This document shows positions 36,630-45,785 of a stretch of 64,000 nucleotides of DNA, in pieces (position 1 is the first letter of the stretch; each line of letters starts with the position of its first letter). Made by a program: the position numbers and the translations under genes. The notes beneath the pieces are model-generated. The model saw only the letters and a program-made list of their open reading frames with translations. It was not told the origin of the DNA and did not search any database. Where the stretch lies: contig NZ_KV440950.1 in the NCBI RefSeq assembly GCF_001636405.1, positions 4,816,778-4,880,777 of the forward strand, in the 5' to 3' direction. The DNA is from Peribacillus frigoritolerans (lineage in GTDB: Bacteria > Bacillota > Bacilli > Bacillales > DSM-1321).

Positions 36630-37769
36630 TTATGGCTTTAGCACCACTTTAATGCATTCATCTTCGTGATCGTTAAAGATTTGATAAGCTTCACTCGCTT
36701 TTTCGAGAGGGACTTTATGGGATATGATTTCCGTGGGGTCGAACTTTCCAGCCGTGATTTCATCAAAAAGCTTTGGCATGTAGTGAATGACCGGTGCTTG
36801 TCCCATTTTCAGGTTAATGTTCCGCTCAAATATATTGCCTAATGGGAACATATTATATTTCGAACCGTATACGCCAGTCAGTTGGATCGTGCCGAATTTA
36901 CGTACGGCGTTAAGGGCAATCTCGATCGCACTTAACGTTCCACCCTGAAGTTTCAGCTTTTGCTCAATCGCCTCTATCGTCGATTTCTTCCCATCCATTC
37001 CCACACAATCTATGACTACATCGGCCCCGCCTGAAGTGATTTCCTTAATGTAGATGCCCATATCGTTATATTCATCGAAGTTATACGCCTCTACCTTATT
37101 CATCCGTTTAGCCTTATTGAGTCTATAAGGTAGATTGTCGATGGCAATGACCCTTTTTGCTCCTTTCATCCAAGCGAACTTCTGAGCCATCAAGCCAATC
37201 GGTCCACAGCCCAATATCGCTACCGTATCATCTTTATTGACGCCAGCGTTCTCTACACTCCAATATGCGGTTGGCAGCACATCGGACATGAACAAAAGCG
37301 ACTCATCTTCTAGTTCACATGACTCTGGGATGACAAACGGCATGAAGTTTCCATATGGTACCCTTAAATATTCTGCCTGCCCGCCTGGATAGTTCCCATA
37401 TCGTTCCGTAAAACCAAAGTACCCGCCTGTATCCACCGCTTCATTAGGGTTGGAATTATCACATTGACTCTCCATATCATGTTCACAATAATAACAGTGC
37501 CCGCAAGAAATGTTGAAAGGCAGGACAACCCTGTCCCCTTTTTTCACCTTTGTCACTTCCGGACCCACTTCTTCGACGATGCCCATCGGTTCATGGCCAA
37601 TGACATAATCTTTATGCGTCGGCAAAGCCCCCTGATATATATGAAGGTCGGACCCGCATATAGCTGTTGAAGTCACTCGGACGATAATATCATCCTTTTC
37701 CTGAAGTTTCGGATCTTCAACCTGTTTTACCTGTATATCTTTTGCTCCTTGAAAAGTTACAGCCTTCAT
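36630..37769 (-). CDS. Zinc-dependent alcohol dehydrogenase, MDR superfamily
   Basis: 379 residues from the ATG at 37769 with AGGAGG 6 bases upstream; an in-frame TTG precedes it by two codons. Catalytic zinc ligands: TAICGSDLHIYQG (Cys) and VIGHEPMGIVEEVG (His-Glu). Structural zinc loop SCGHCYYCEHDMESQC has four cysteines. NAD-binding loop AILGCGPIGLMAQKFA. The layout is that of the glutathione-independent formaldehyde dehydrogenase-like group, so oxidation of small alcohols or formaldehyde is likely. Monocistronic. Confidence 0.9.
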   Translation of the reverse strand: MKAVTFQGAKDIQVKQVEDPKLQEKDDIIVRVTSTAICGSDLHIYQGALPTHKDYVIGHEPMGIVEEVGPEVTKVKKGDRVVLPFNISCGHCYYCEHDMESQCDNSNPNEAVDTGGYFGFTERYGNYPGGQAEYLRVPYGNFMPFVIPESCELEDESLLFMSDVLPTAYWSVENAGVNKDDTVAILGCGPIGLMAQKFAWMKGAKRVIAIDNLPYRLNKAKRMNKVEAYNFDEYNDMGIYIKEITSGGADVVIDCVGMDGKKSTIEAIEQKLKLQGGTLSAIEIALNAVRKFGTIQLTGVYGSKYNMFPLGNIFERNINLKMGQAPVIHYMPKLFDEITAGKFDPTEIISHKVPLEKASEAYQIFNDHEDECIKVVLKP

Positions 37770-37885
37770 AATCAACCTCCTAAAATTTTCTTGATTTATT
37801 TTATATACCCGTCCGAAAGACTACTAAGCCTATGGACATCTAATTTTCGCAAGAATTAATCGCCCATTATGCTGCACCTGGATGA

Positions 37886-37912
37886 CAAAAAAAAAGCCCC
37901 GGAAACCGGAAC
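37886..37912 (-). terminator. Terminator after the glycerophosphodiesterase gene
   Basis: Short stem CCGG-ttt-CCGG extended by G-U pairs, then nine T on the minus strand, 17 bp past the stop. Confidence 0.7.
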
Positions 37913-37928
37913 TCACATTTGAAACCAT

Positions 37929-38858
37929 TTATTTAGTAACTTTATTTCCATTATCTTTGTGCTTATACTCACTTAGTACCTCGTTGAACACATCGGGATA
38001 ATTCGTAAACAGCCCCGTTGCACCCCACTCAAGCGCCTTTTTCATATCGGCTCTTTCATTTACTGTATATGGATGGAATTGGAGGTCATGGTTTCGAACC
38101 ATCTTCACATATTGTCCGTCAACTTTACTGAAGTTCGGGCCAACGCCAACTGCATATTCCTTTATGGATTCCAATTCTTCATCGGAAATGGTTGCTTGGT
38201 TCTTGTAAGAAAAAAGTTGCACAAGAGGTAACCTTGGATTCAAGTCATGAACCTTCATAAGGCTTTCTTTACTGAACGATTGTATTAATACATTCTTTGT
38301 ACGGCCCTTCGAATCCACCATTTTATATTCTTCGAGAACCTGCAGAAGTTCTTCTTCCATCCCTGGATACACATCAGGGGACTTTGTTTCGATATAGTAA
38401 TTGGCCTTCTTTCCAAACTTCTTAAAGACTTCTTCAAGAGTAGGGACCTTTAACCCTTCATATCCCTCTTTTGCCAATTGTGGATATTTTTCATTGAACC
38501 AAGTACCGGCATCCAGTTTCTTGATTTCTGCCAGCGTTAAATCCTTCACAAGCCCAGTACCATTCGTTGTACGATCCACTTTTTCATCATGCATTGCTAC
38601 CAATCTACCATCCTTGGTCATTTGAAGATCGATTTCTATGTAGTCGCCTTTCATTTGTTCTCCCATTTGATAAGCGGGAATGGTATGTTCAGGTGCATAA
38701 CCAGAAGCTCCCCTATGTGCGACATTCACAATTTTTTTCTCATGAATAGATGAATTGGAATGACTTCCATTTGCAGCGGAGGCCCCCATTGAAGTAGCCT
38801 GCAATATAAAGGCCGCACTCATCATACAAAAACCGAATTTCTTTAGATTCGTTTTCAT
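37929..38858 (-). CDS. Secreted glycerophosphodiester phosphodiesterase (GlpQ-like)
   Basis: 309 residues with a Sec signal peptide cleaved near ASA-AN (residue 29). The GDPD domain shows NVAHRGASGYAPEHTIPAY (catalytic His, Arg and the first Glu), DYIEIDLQMTKDGRLVAMHD (metal ligands Glu, Asp and second His) and NYYIETKSPDVYPGMEE. It releases glycerol-3-phosphate from deacylated lipids or, in bacilli, from teichoic acid during phosphate starvation; which applies here is open. GGAGGGAGAGAGGG precedes the ATG. Confidence 0.92.
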   Translation of the reverse strand: MKTNLKKFGFCMMSAAFILQATSMGASAANGSHSNSSIHEKKIVNVAHRGASGYAPEHTIPAYQMGEQMKGDYIEIDLQMTKDGRLVAMHDEKVDRTTNGTGLVKDLTLAEIKKLDAGTWFNEKYPQLAKEGYEGLKVPTLEEVFKKFGKKANYYIETKSPDVYPGMEEELLQVLEEYKMVDSKGRTKNVLIQSFSKESLMKVHDLNPRLPLVQLFSYKNQATISDEELESIKEYAVGVGPNFSKVDGQYVKMVRNHDLQFHPYTVNERADMKKALEWGATGLFTNYPDVFNEVLSEYKHKDNGNKVTK

Positions 38859-39464
38859 TTCCCTCTCTCCCTCCTATTATTACCATTATTTTAAAAGGGG
38901 AATGTGAATCTACAGCGAATATAATGTAAAGAAATAATATAGTAGTTAAAATGGTTAAAATAACCTATCAAAAGCAGGGCATTCATGCAGTTCGTTCTAC
39001 CCAACCAAAAAGTTGAATGAAAACTTTATTGTTTGATTAATGGGAAGAAGCCTCCTAAAAGCCTCTTTTTCTAAAAAAATATAAAATGTTTCTTGGCATG
39101 TACATATTGAAATGGTAGAAAAAAACGATCGTCCAAATGATTATAACTAAATATTTCCAAACCCTCCGCATTTCTTAACTCCTTACTCCGCTTTTATGCA
39201 AGTCATGCTTCTTATTCAAACAATTTAAGTCTTCCATGCCTATAATAAAACCAAACTTATAGGCGCTAAATTCCAGATATTAGATAGGATGTACCGATGT
39301 TGACACACCTTTGTGGCCCGGACAGGATGTTTTCCTTAAATCCTTTACCTTTCCAAAATATAGATATAAAGGTTATCGATGACAAAATCTATCTTTTTCT
39401 GATTTACAAAAAACTAGTATCATATTACTATTAAGCAAACAGAATATTAATACTAAGGGGAATT
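38859..39464. other. 606-bp intergenic region without a gene
   Basis: AT-rich spacer between the divergent GlpQ-like and histidine kinase genes. No frame with an RBS. It must contain both promoters; I see no operator that I can name. Confidence 0.5.
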
Positions 39465-40691
39465 ATGTTAAAAAATTATCAATATTATCAAAACAAACAC
39501 CGATTTATACTGAAGGCTTTCATGGCAATGATATCCTTTTTACTATTAGTTGGGATTTCTGTATCACCTATAAGTTGGAAAGATAATCCCTACGAGATGA
39601 CATTACAGGTCATTTTAATATCGGGGATGATAATTTCTCTGTTATTTTTCTTAAAAACAGAAGTCAATTTTTATAAAACCCTATTCATTTTCTTAATTAC
39701 TGTTTATTTTTATAGCAAGTTTTGGATATTCCCGGATACTGCCATCATGCTGGCCTTATTTGCTATAGCACCCTTGTTTCCCATTTTTCTCTTTGATAAG
39801 ATCGGGTTTTATATTGTGGCCACTTTAAATATCATATTAGGTCCCGCTTCCATATTGATCATTTCAAAAACGGATCTTCAACACACTTATGAATATGTCG
39901 CTTTGGACAGTTTCGGCAACACGCTTAATTTCATCGCTATTCAAATCATATTGGTATTCGTATTCATAGGAACCAACAATAGGATGGAGTCCAATAATGC
40001 ATTTCATAAGGAAATACAGCAGGCCAAGCAATTGAACTCAGTCGGACAGCTAGCTGCCACCATTGCACATGAGATACGTAATCCGATTACGGTCGTTAAA
40101 GGGTTTGCCCAGCTATTAGATCAAGAGAAAGAACTGAATGAAACGGAAAAATTTTATGTACAGACCATGCTTACGGAACTTGAATATACACAAGTGATTA
40201 TCAATGACTATTTGTCTTTAGCTAAACCGCAAACGGATAATGTACAGGTCATTCCTTTAAATGATGAAATCCAAAAGATTTCCGACCTATTGACCAGTTT
40301 TGCCAATAATCGCAACATCGGCTTTCTTCTCGATTTCCGTGACGACCTGCACATTAACATGAATCCCATCGAGCTTAAACAGATACTGGTCAATATCATG
40401 AAAAATGGAATTGAGTCAATGAACAAACCCGGATTCATCAAGGTGGAAACAGAGCAGGAACGCACTATGGCAAAAATACGAATAACGGATACAGGAATAG
40501 GCTTATCAAAAGAACAGCTTGAAATACTCGGCACCCCATTTTACTCGCTTAAAGATAGGGGAACCGGTATCGGTCTGACCGTTTGTTATTCCATCGTTCA
40601 AAAATACAAAGGGAAAATCGCGGTACAGAGCGAAGTGAACAAAGGAACATCGTTCACCATTTATTTGCCCTTATATAAAGAAATAGATTAA
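39465..40691 (+). CDS. Membrane sensor histidine kinase, sporulation-kinase-like
   Basis: 408 residues. Five to six membrane helices fill residues 14-170 with almost no outer loop. HisKA carries the phospho-acceptor His202 in AATIAHEIRNPITVVKGFAQ; the ATPase domain has the N box NIMKNGIESM, G1 DTGIGLS and G2 GTGIGLT. The architecture resembles KinB, which feeds phosphate to Spo0F; orphan status (no adjacent response regulator) fits that role, but it is inference. AAGGGG lies 4 bases before the ATG. Confidence 0.88.
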   Translation: MLKNYQYYQNKHRFILKAFMAMISFLLLVGISVSPISWKDNPYEMTLQVILISGMIISLLFFLKTEVNFYKTLFIFLITVYFYSKFWIFPDTAIMLALFAIAPLFPIFLFDKIGFYIVATLNIILGPASILIISKTDLQHTYEYVALDSFGNTLNFIAIQIILVFVFIGTNNRMESNNAFHKEIQQAKQLNSVGQLAATIAHEIRNPITVVKGFAQLLDQEKELNETEKFYVQTMLTELEYTQVIINDYLSLAKPQTDNVQVIPLNDEIQKISDLLTSFANNRNIGFLLDFRDDLHINMNPIELKQILVNIMKNGIESMNKPGFIKVETEQERTMAKIRITDTGIGLSKEQLEILGTPFYSLKDRGTGIGLTVCYSIVQKYKGKIAVQSEVNKGTSFTIYLPLYKEID

Positions 40692-40709
40692 ACATACATA
40701 CCTAATAAG

Positions 40710-40749
40710 AAAAAGGATGACCACCCATCACCGGGCGGTCATCCTTTTT
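40710..40749. terminator. Bidirectional terminator between kinase and ssuC-like genes
   Basis: AAAAAGGATGACC pairs with GGTCATCCTTTTT around CACCCATCACCGGGC, between convergent genes. Confidence 0.92.
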
Positions 40750-40752
40750 CAA

Positions 40753-41577
40753 TTAGGCTTTAAAACTATCTTGCCATTTCAGCAAATGATTTTCTAAAAG
40801 GCGGACTAACGAGTCTGAGATTTTACCAGCGAGGGCAAAAATGATGATGCCTACGAATACGACGTCCGTTTGCATGAATGAACGGGCATCCTGGATCATG
40901 AAGCCCACCCCTCTATCCGCACCAAGCAATTCAGCGACGACCAGGCACATCCAAGCCGCACTTAAGGCTAAACGGATACCAAGTAATATGTTAGGCAATG
41001 CTGCCGGGATCATGAGCTTCGTTATTTGTTCCCGACGGCTAAACTCCAAGATTAGGGCAACATCGTAGAGTTTTTTATCCACATTCCGAAGACCCAAAAA
41101 AGTTTGTAGATATAGAGGAAAAAAAGCACCTAAAGCAATAAGCAGCACTTTTGATAGTTCACCAAACCCGAACCACATAATGAATAAAGGCGTGATCGCG
41201 AGTAAAGGAACCGTTCGTAACATTTGAATGCTTGGGTTAAGATACTCTTCGGATTTTTTTTGCATCCCAACGATGACTCCAAACAATAAGCCTAAAAACC
41301 CTCCTAAGGCAAAGCCAAGAAAAGCCCGCGTTAAACTGATCTGTAAATGCATGCCCATTTCCCCCGACTGGACGAGATCAATGAACGTCATGACGATCAA
41401 TAAAGGGGATGAGAACAATTGGGCAGGCAGGATGCCAACCGAACCTAATGCTTGCCATGCAATCAGCACGACAACGGGAAGGACCGAACCCCGCAATGCC
41501 GATTTGGCAAGTTTGGATTGTTTTGTCGTTTCCCTTATGACAAGGTGCTTGTTTTGTGCAACGGTCTGTGTAGACAT
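40753..41577 (-). CDS. ssuC: Sulfonate/taurine-type ABC transporter permease
   Basis: 274 residues from the ATG at 41577, with GGAAGG 9 bases upstream; an ATG three codons earlier touches that site. About six membrane helices, with the BPD transport motif around LRNVDKKLYDVALILEFSRR and ITKLMIPAALPNILLGIRLA (EAA loop). Partner of the ATPase gene 31 bp upstream. The locus pairs with a divergent SsuA-type binding protein and a TauD-type dioxygenase, so aliphatic sulfonate uptake is the likely role. Confidence 0.9.
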   Translation of the reverse strand: MSTQTVAQNKHLVIRETTKQSKLAKSALRGSVLPVVVLIAWQALGSVGILPAQLFSSPLLIVMTFIDLVQSGEMGMHLQISLTRAFLGFALGGFLGLLFGVIVGMQKKSEEYLNPSIQMLRTVPLLAITPLFIMWFGFGELSKVLLIALGAFFPLYLQTFLGLRNVDKKLYDVALILEFSRREQITKLMIPAALPNILLGIRLALSAAWMCLVVAELLGADRGVGFMIQDARSFMQTDVVFVGIIIFALAGKISDSLVRLLENHLLKWQDSFKA

Positions 41578-41608
41578 AATTTTCATCCTTCCTTTTTCAA
41601 AAATTCAA

Positions 41609-42385
41609 TTAAATGCTCCAATCTTCCACCTCTGCTGGATGATGTTCAAGTTGGGTTAATATGACGGACCTGAATTCCTGGAACGCTTTGCTTGTTCGGG
41701 TTCTTGGGTATGGCAAATCAATCGGAACGATAGCTTTAATCCGTCCAGGCTTTGCATCCATGACGACCACCTTCCTCGATAAAAAGATGGATTCATCAAT
41801 ATCATGGGTGACTAGCACCATCGTTGTCTTATTCCTCTCCCATATTTCCAGTAAAGCCTCTTGAAGATGCGTTCGCGTGAATGCATCCAATGCACCGAAT
41901 GGCTCATCCAGCAATAAAACTTCAGGATTTCGCAATAAGGCCCTGGCAATGGCCACACGCTGCGACATTCCTCCGGATAATTGGCGTGGATACGCCTTCT
42001 CAAAACCTTTTAGTTTAACAAGTGATATCAAATCATCCACCCTTTTTCGAATGTCCGGTTTCTTTAATGGAAGGTTACCTGCAATATTCTTCTCCACGTT
42101 TAGCCATGGAAATAATCGGTGCTCCTGAAAAATGAAACCACGGTCTTTAGATGGGGCGCTAACCTTAAGATTCCCTGCCATGATCGTGCCATCAAAGTCT
42201 GAATCAAGTCCTGCGATCAACTTTAATAATGTGCTTTTCCCGCAGCCGCTCGGACCAATGATGGTTACGAACTCACCATTGTTGACGGTCAGATTTAAAT
42301 GATCCAAAACATGGACACTTTCATTTTCATTCTTAAATGTTTTGCTTACTTGATTAATTTCTAACGTCGCAACCAATCCCCTCAC
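41609..42385 (-). CDS. ssuB: Sulfonate/taurine-type ABC transporter ATPase
   Basis: About 258 residues. Walker [10 protein letters not shown], signature [15 protein letters not shown], Walker [13 protein letters not shown] and H-loop VTHDIDESI are all intact. It powers the permease downstream. The start is ambiguous: GTG at 42385 directly after AAAGG, or TTG three codons later with AGGGG close by. The leader between its promoter and start contains a terminator hairpin, so expression is probably attenuated. Confidence 0.92.
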   Translation of the reverse strand: MRGLVATLEINQVSKTFKNENESVHVLDHLNLTVNNGEFVTIIGPSGCGKSTLLKLIAGLDSDFDGTIMAGNLKVSAPSKDRGFIFQEHRLFPWLNVEKNIAGNLPLKKPDIRKRVDDLISLVKLKGFEKAYPRQLSGGMSQRVAIARALLRNPEVLLLDEPFGALDAFTRTHLQEALLEIWERNKTTMVLVTHDIDESIFLSRKVVVMDAKPGRIKAIVPIDLPYPRTRTSKAFQEFRSVILTQLEHHPAEVEDWSI

Positions 42386-42397
42386 CCTTTCTTAATT

Positions 42398-42468
42398 AAA
42401 AAAATAGAGATCCAGCAATAAGGCACATATTGTCCCTTTGCTGAATCTCTAGTTAACTAGTCGATTCA
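42398..42468 (-). promoter_or_regulatory. Leader of ssuB: TGAATC-N15-GATTCA dyad overlapping a terminator
   Basis: On the minus strand TGAATC (42468-42463), 15 bases, GATTCA (42447-42442). The second half also belongs to AGAGATTCAGCAA, which pairs with TTGCTGGATCTCT (42418-42406) and is followed by a seven-T run (42404-42398), 13 bp before the ssuB start codon. The dyad and the terminator share GATTCA, so they are mutually exclusive in RNA, the layout of an antiterminator and terminator pair. Confidence 0.7.
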
Positions 42469-42480
42469 ATATTTCATTTT

Positions 42481-42509
42481 ATATTAACTTATCGATTATT
42501 TATAATCAA
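42481..42509 (-). promoter_or_regulatory. Candidate sigma-A promoter for ssuB
   Basis: Minus strand TTGATT (42509-42504), 17 bases, TAATAT (42486-42481). Transcription would begin near 42474, just before the dyad. Confidence 0.55.
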
Positions 42510-42554
42510 CACCTAATACCAATTTATTTTATCGGATTAGTCGCAAAAAAATAA

Positions 42555-42584
42555 TTGACAGATAATTCTAACAGCTGTTAAGAT
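42555..42584 (+). promoter_or_regulatory. Candidate sigma-A promoter for ssuA
   Basis: TTGACA, 18 bases, TAAGAT. Transcription would start near 42591, leaving a leader of about 165 bases before the ssuA start. Confidence 0.65.
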
Positions 42585-42636
42585 GCATTCATACACAAAT
42601 CCGCTTCACACTGGAGCCAATTAAATAAAGGTCATG

Positions 42637-42704
42637 TGAATCAACTGGACTACCGGAGATTCAATGAAGAGTAACCAAGCAAACTCTTCGTTGAATCTCT
42701 TTTT
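42637..42704 (+). promoter_or_regulatory. Leader of ssuA: TGAATC-N15-GATTCA dyad overlapping a terminator
   Basis: TGAATC (42637-42642), 15 bases, GATTCA (42658-42663). GATTCA is also in the left arm GAGATTCAATGAAGAGT of a hairpin whose right arm ACTCTTCGTTGAATCTC ends at 42699 and is followed by TTTTT. Same sequence, spacing and arrangement as in the divergent ssuB leader. No S-box or T-box landmarks were found. Confidence 0.75.
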
Positions 42705-42757
42705 CGTCATTAGTCTGACTATCCAGATGTGTATAGCTGTATAAAAGGAGGGAATTC

Positions 42758-43747
42758 ATGAAGGAATATCGTAAATATCTAACCGCAGTACTACTTGCCA
42801 TCATTAGCATCGCTGTATTGGCAGGCTGTAATTCCGATGCCGGCAAAGCTTCCGGGAAAAGTGATTCACTGAAAGTTCATATTGCCTTAAATGGCAAGAT
42901 GGGACCATTGGTCATTGCAAAGGAAAAGGGATTGTTCAACGAAGAGTTTTCTAAACTGGATGCCCAAATCGAATGGAGTGAATTCCAGAGTGGTCCCCCG
43001 CTTTTGGAATCCCTCGCTTCCAATCGGGTTGACCTGTCTTTTTTAGGGGATGGTGCACTGATTGCCGGCATTGATAAGAATCTGCCATTCGAAGTGATTG
43101 CACAAACAGGACGGGGTGAGTCATCTGTCCGGATCCTGGCTCAAGCAGAAGGTAACATAAAGAAGATTGAAGACTTAAAAGGAAAAACGGTCGGTGTTGC
43201 CTCGGGGACAACGGGTCATGTGTATTTAATCAAGGCATTGAAAGCCCATGGCTTAACGACTGATGACATTAAACTCATCAATTTGCAACCAGATGATGCT
43301 CAGGCGGCTTTTGAAACCAAAAAATTGGACGCCTGGGCAATATGGAACCCTTATTACCTTAATAATATTGAAAAAGGGAATGCTGTCGCACTTAAAGTAA
43401 AAGGAAAAATATTAGCTCCTGGTGCAATCATTGCACGTAAGGGCTTTGCCGAAGAGCATCCTGAAATTGTCGAGGCCTATTTAAAGGTTTATAAAAAAGC
43501 AGCCGACTGGCAAATTGAAAATCCAGATGAAGCATCTGAAATTTATTCCAAAGAAACTAAATTGCCAGTCGGTACGGTCAAGACAATAATAACGGCCGAA
43601 GAACCAAATATCTTCTTTACCGAAGATGCCATCAAAGCACAACAAGAATCCATCGATACTTTAGCTGGTGTGGGTTATATCAAGAAATCATTTAATTTTA
43701 AAAATCACATCAACAATGAATACATTGAGAAAGCCTTTAAAAAATAA
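42758..43747 (+). CDS. ssuA: Aliphatic sulfonate ABC transporter substrate-binding lipoprotein
   Basis: 329 residues. Lipobox LAGC with Cys24. SsuA/TauA fold: GKMGPLVIAKEKGLFNEEF, SNRVDLSFLGDGALIAGID and KTVGVASGTTGHVYLIKALK are family segments around the sulfonate site. It should deliver sulfonates to the SsuBC transporter encoded divergently. AAGGAGGG lies before the ATG. Regulated by the leader hairpins at 42637-42704; followed at 29 bp by the dioxygenase gene. Confidence 0.9.
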   Translation: MKEYRKYLTAVLLAIISIAVLAGCNSDAGKASGKSDSLKVHIALNGKMGPLVIAKEKGLFNEEFSKLDAQIEWSEFQSGPPLLESLASNRVDLSFLGDGALIAGIDKNLPFEVIAQTGRGESSVRILAQAEGNIKKIEDLKGKTVGVASGTTGHVYLIKALKAHGLTTDDIKLINLQPDDAQAAFETKKLDAWAIWNPYYLNNIEKGNAVALKVKGKILAPGAIIARKGFAEEHPEIVEAYLKVYKKAADWQIENPDEASEIYSKETKLPVGTVKTIITAEEPNIFFTEDAIKAQQESIDTLAGVGYIKKSFNFKNHINNEYIEKAFKK

Positions 43748-43776
43748 AAAACTAACCTTACAGGAGGAGATTGATT

Positions 43777-44670
43777 ATGACGGAAACTAAAACACAACAA
43801 TTGAAAGTGGTACCGGTAGCAGGAAGGATTGGAGCGGAAATTCAAGGAGTGCAATTAAGCGGAGACTTGGATTTAACTATTTTCAATGAAATCAAACAAG
43901 CGTTAAACGATCATAAAGTCATATTCTTCAAAGGTCAAAATCATTTGGACGATGCCAGCCAAGAAGCATTTGCCAAACTATTGGGTGAACCTTATGCACA
44001 TCCTACAGTACCGGTCAAAGACAATACTAATTATATTTTCGAGCTTGACTCCGAACGCGGTGCTAAAGCAAACCATTGGCACACTGATGTCACTTTCGTT
44101 CCAGAGGTTCCTAAATACTCTGTTTTAAGAGGGGTGACCATCCCTGATGTCGGCGGAGATACAGTTTGGGCCAATACGAATGAAGCATATGAGGACCTGC
44201 CGGATGGATTGAAGAAATTAGCGGACGGACTATGGGCTATCCATACAAATGAATATGATTATGCTCAATTTAAACCAGCCGAAAACATTGATGATAAGGT
44301 TAAAAAGAAGTATCGTGATATATTCGAATCGACCATTTATAAAACAAGGCACCCAGTCGTCCACGTACACGCCGAAACCGGAAAAAGGCATTTGTTATTA
44401 GGTGGCTTTGCTGGTAGAGTGGAAGGCTATACAACAAGTGAATCCGAAAGATTATTAAGCATCTTCGATTCATACGTCACGCGCTTAGAAAATACCGTGC
44501 GTTGGCAATGGAGTGAAGGCGACGTGGCCATTTGGGATAACCTAGCCACGCAGCATTACGCTATTGCCGATTACGGGAACCAGCACCGCGTCGTTCGCAG
44601 GGTCACTGTAGGAAAAGACGTTCCCGTAAACAAGGAGAACGAGTCCAGCAGACTAATTATTAAGAAATAA
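43777..44670 (+). CDS. TauD/TfdA family alpha-ketoglutarate dioxygenase
   Basis: 297 residues from the ATG at 43777, with GGAGGAG 7 bases upstream (a TTG two codons earlier falls in the spacer). Fe(II) ligands His102 and Asp104 in NHWHTDVTF, the distal His in ATQHYAIADYG and the 2-oxoglutarate arginine in QHRVVRRVTVG. It probably releases sulfite from taurine or another alkylsulfonate using O2 and 2-oxoglutarate. It stands in for the flavin-dependent SsuD found in many bacilli. Co-transcribed with ssuA. Confidence 0.9.
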   Translation: MTETKTQQLKVVPVAGRIGAEIQGVQLSGDLDLTIFNEIKQALNDHKVIFFKGQNHLDDASQEAFAKLLGEPYAHPTVPVKDNTNYIFELDSERGAKANHWHTDVTFVPEVPKYSVLRGVTIPDVGGDTVWANTNEAYEDLPDGLKKLADGLWAIHTNEYDYAQFKPAENIDDKVKKKYRDIFESTIYKTRHPVVHVHAETGKRHLLLGGFAGRVEGYTTSESERLLSIFDSYVTRLENTVRWQWSEGDVAIWDNLATQHYAIADYGNQHRVVRRVTVGKDVPVNKENESSRLIIKK

Positions 44671-44723
44671 AACTCCTGTATCGAAGGTAAGCTTCCATTA
44701 CTTGACTGCCCCATAAGCGAATG

Positions 44724-44765
44724 AAAACATTCAAACGGCCTTATTGCAGGAAGTTTGAGTGTTTT
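44724..44765 (+). terminator. Terminator of the ssuA-dioxygenase operon
   Basis: AAAACATTCAAAC pairs with GTTTGAGTGTTTT around 16 bases, 53 bp past the stop. Confidence 0.8.
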
Positions 44766-44821
44766 CTTTATTGAGTAGGACTAGCCAACTCGCCCTTTGG
44801 CATTTTCAGTACTTTGTCCCC

Positions 44822-45409
44822 TCATTTAAAATTAACTTCAATGAATTCAGCCTCTTCTGCCCGACTTAATGTTCCATGGGCTTTTCCAACGGTGCCTGCT
44901 TTGTCTTCCCAAAAGAAGTTATGGTCCTGAACGATCGTGCTAAAATCAAAATCTCGCCACCGGGCAGCGATGGACAGCAATCTATCTCTATGCTGAAAAT
45001 CACTTGAATCCACTATTTTATAAACTTCTTCTATATTCTTAGGGGATATCGGTATAGCTCCCCATTTATCTTGCGAACGAACCTTTTGATGAGTCATTTT
45101 ATGCATGACGTCCATGACTTCCGTTTCGGTTGAGCCCTCATCAAGTCCTGTTTCAAATTCAATCCCATCATATATCGCCGTTTTCGCTTCAAGTTCCGCA
45201 GCTTTAGCTTTCGCTTCTCTTTTGGCTTCGATTTTTTCATCTTCTCTTTCTCTTTCAATTTGTTCTTTGGCTTCCCTGGCTTCCATTACGAGTTGAGCTT
45301 TTTCGTACTCATTGGAGTTCTCCATGATTTTAAAGGAAGCAACCCCCACCCCGAATAATGCAACAGCAGAGATTCCACTAATAAGTAAAACCTTTTGCGG
45401 TTTCTTCAT
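44822..45409 (-). CDS. DUF6241-like membrane-anchored protein
   Basis: 195 residues from the ATG at 45409 with TTGGAGG 8 bases upstream. One N-terminal membrane anchor (about 7-28), a highly charged helical stalk (about 35-75, EAREAKEQIEREREDEKIEA) and an outer or inner globular part with EVMDVMHKMTHQKV and HRDRLLSIAARWRDFDFSTI. That C-terminal pattern is what I associate with DUF6241; the function is unknown. Monocistronic. Confidence 0.7.
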   Translation of the reverse strand: MKKPQKVLLISGISAVALFGVGVASFKIMENSNEYEKAQLVMEAREAKEQIEREREDEKIEAKREAKAKAAELEAKTAIYDGIEFETGLDEGSTETEVMDVMHKMTHQKVRSQDKWGAIPISPKNIEEVYKIVDSSDFQHRDRLLSIAARWRDFDFSTIVQDHNFFWEDKAGTVGKAHGTLSRAEEAEFIEVNFK

Positions 45410-45556
45410 AAAAACTTCCTCCAAGATTGATAATGTCAGATACTATTTATTTTAACATATTAAATGGATGGACTATCCAGAAAAGGAAGACATCCAACCC
45501 AGATATCGATAATTACCCAACATACCATTCCATTTTTTTAAGAAGATTCATTCGTC

Positions 45557-45664
45557 ACTCATTGCATACTTGGTGACACATATAATGCAGCAACAGTAGA
45601 CAAAGACAAATTGATAATACCGGGTGCCGGGCATTGTGAAGCGGAGTTAGTGGATTTGGATTAG
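45557..45664 (+). pseudogene. Possible 3' relic of an alpha/beta hydrolase gene
   Basis: An open stretch ends DKLIIPGAGHCEAELVDLD then TAG. GAGHCEA has the form of the catalytic-histidine motif near the end of alpha/beta hydrolases. There is no start codon or RBS, and only about 35 codons remain. Weak call based on one motif. Confidence 0.35.
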
Positions 45665-45679
45665 TATTGGAACAAGGTA

Positions 45680-45689
45680 GGGGGGGGGG
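45680..45689. repeat. Homopolymer of ten G
   Basis: Ten consecutive G in an otherwise AT-rich spacer, outside any gene. Prone to slippage or miscalling. Confidence 0.9.
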
Positions 45690-45720
45690 TGGATAAATAT
45701 ATGGAGTAATGTAAAAAGGT

Positions 45721-45754
45721 AAAAGAAACTGCCAATCTAACAGCAGTTTCTTTT
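45721..45754 (-). terminator. Terminator of the sigma-clpP operon
   Basis: AAAAGAAACTGC-N10-GCAGTTTCTTTT, 31 bp past the clpP stop; T-run on both strands. Confidence 0.9.
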
Positions 45755-45785
45755 CGTTTTCGTACAGCCAGCGTCTTTATCGGAA

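Noticed and set aside
42386..42757. S-box, T-box or leader peptide in the sulfonate leaders
   Set aside because: No SAM-riboswitch or T-box landmark sequences; the only short frame with an ATG starts inside the predicted -10 region and has no cysteine or methionine run.
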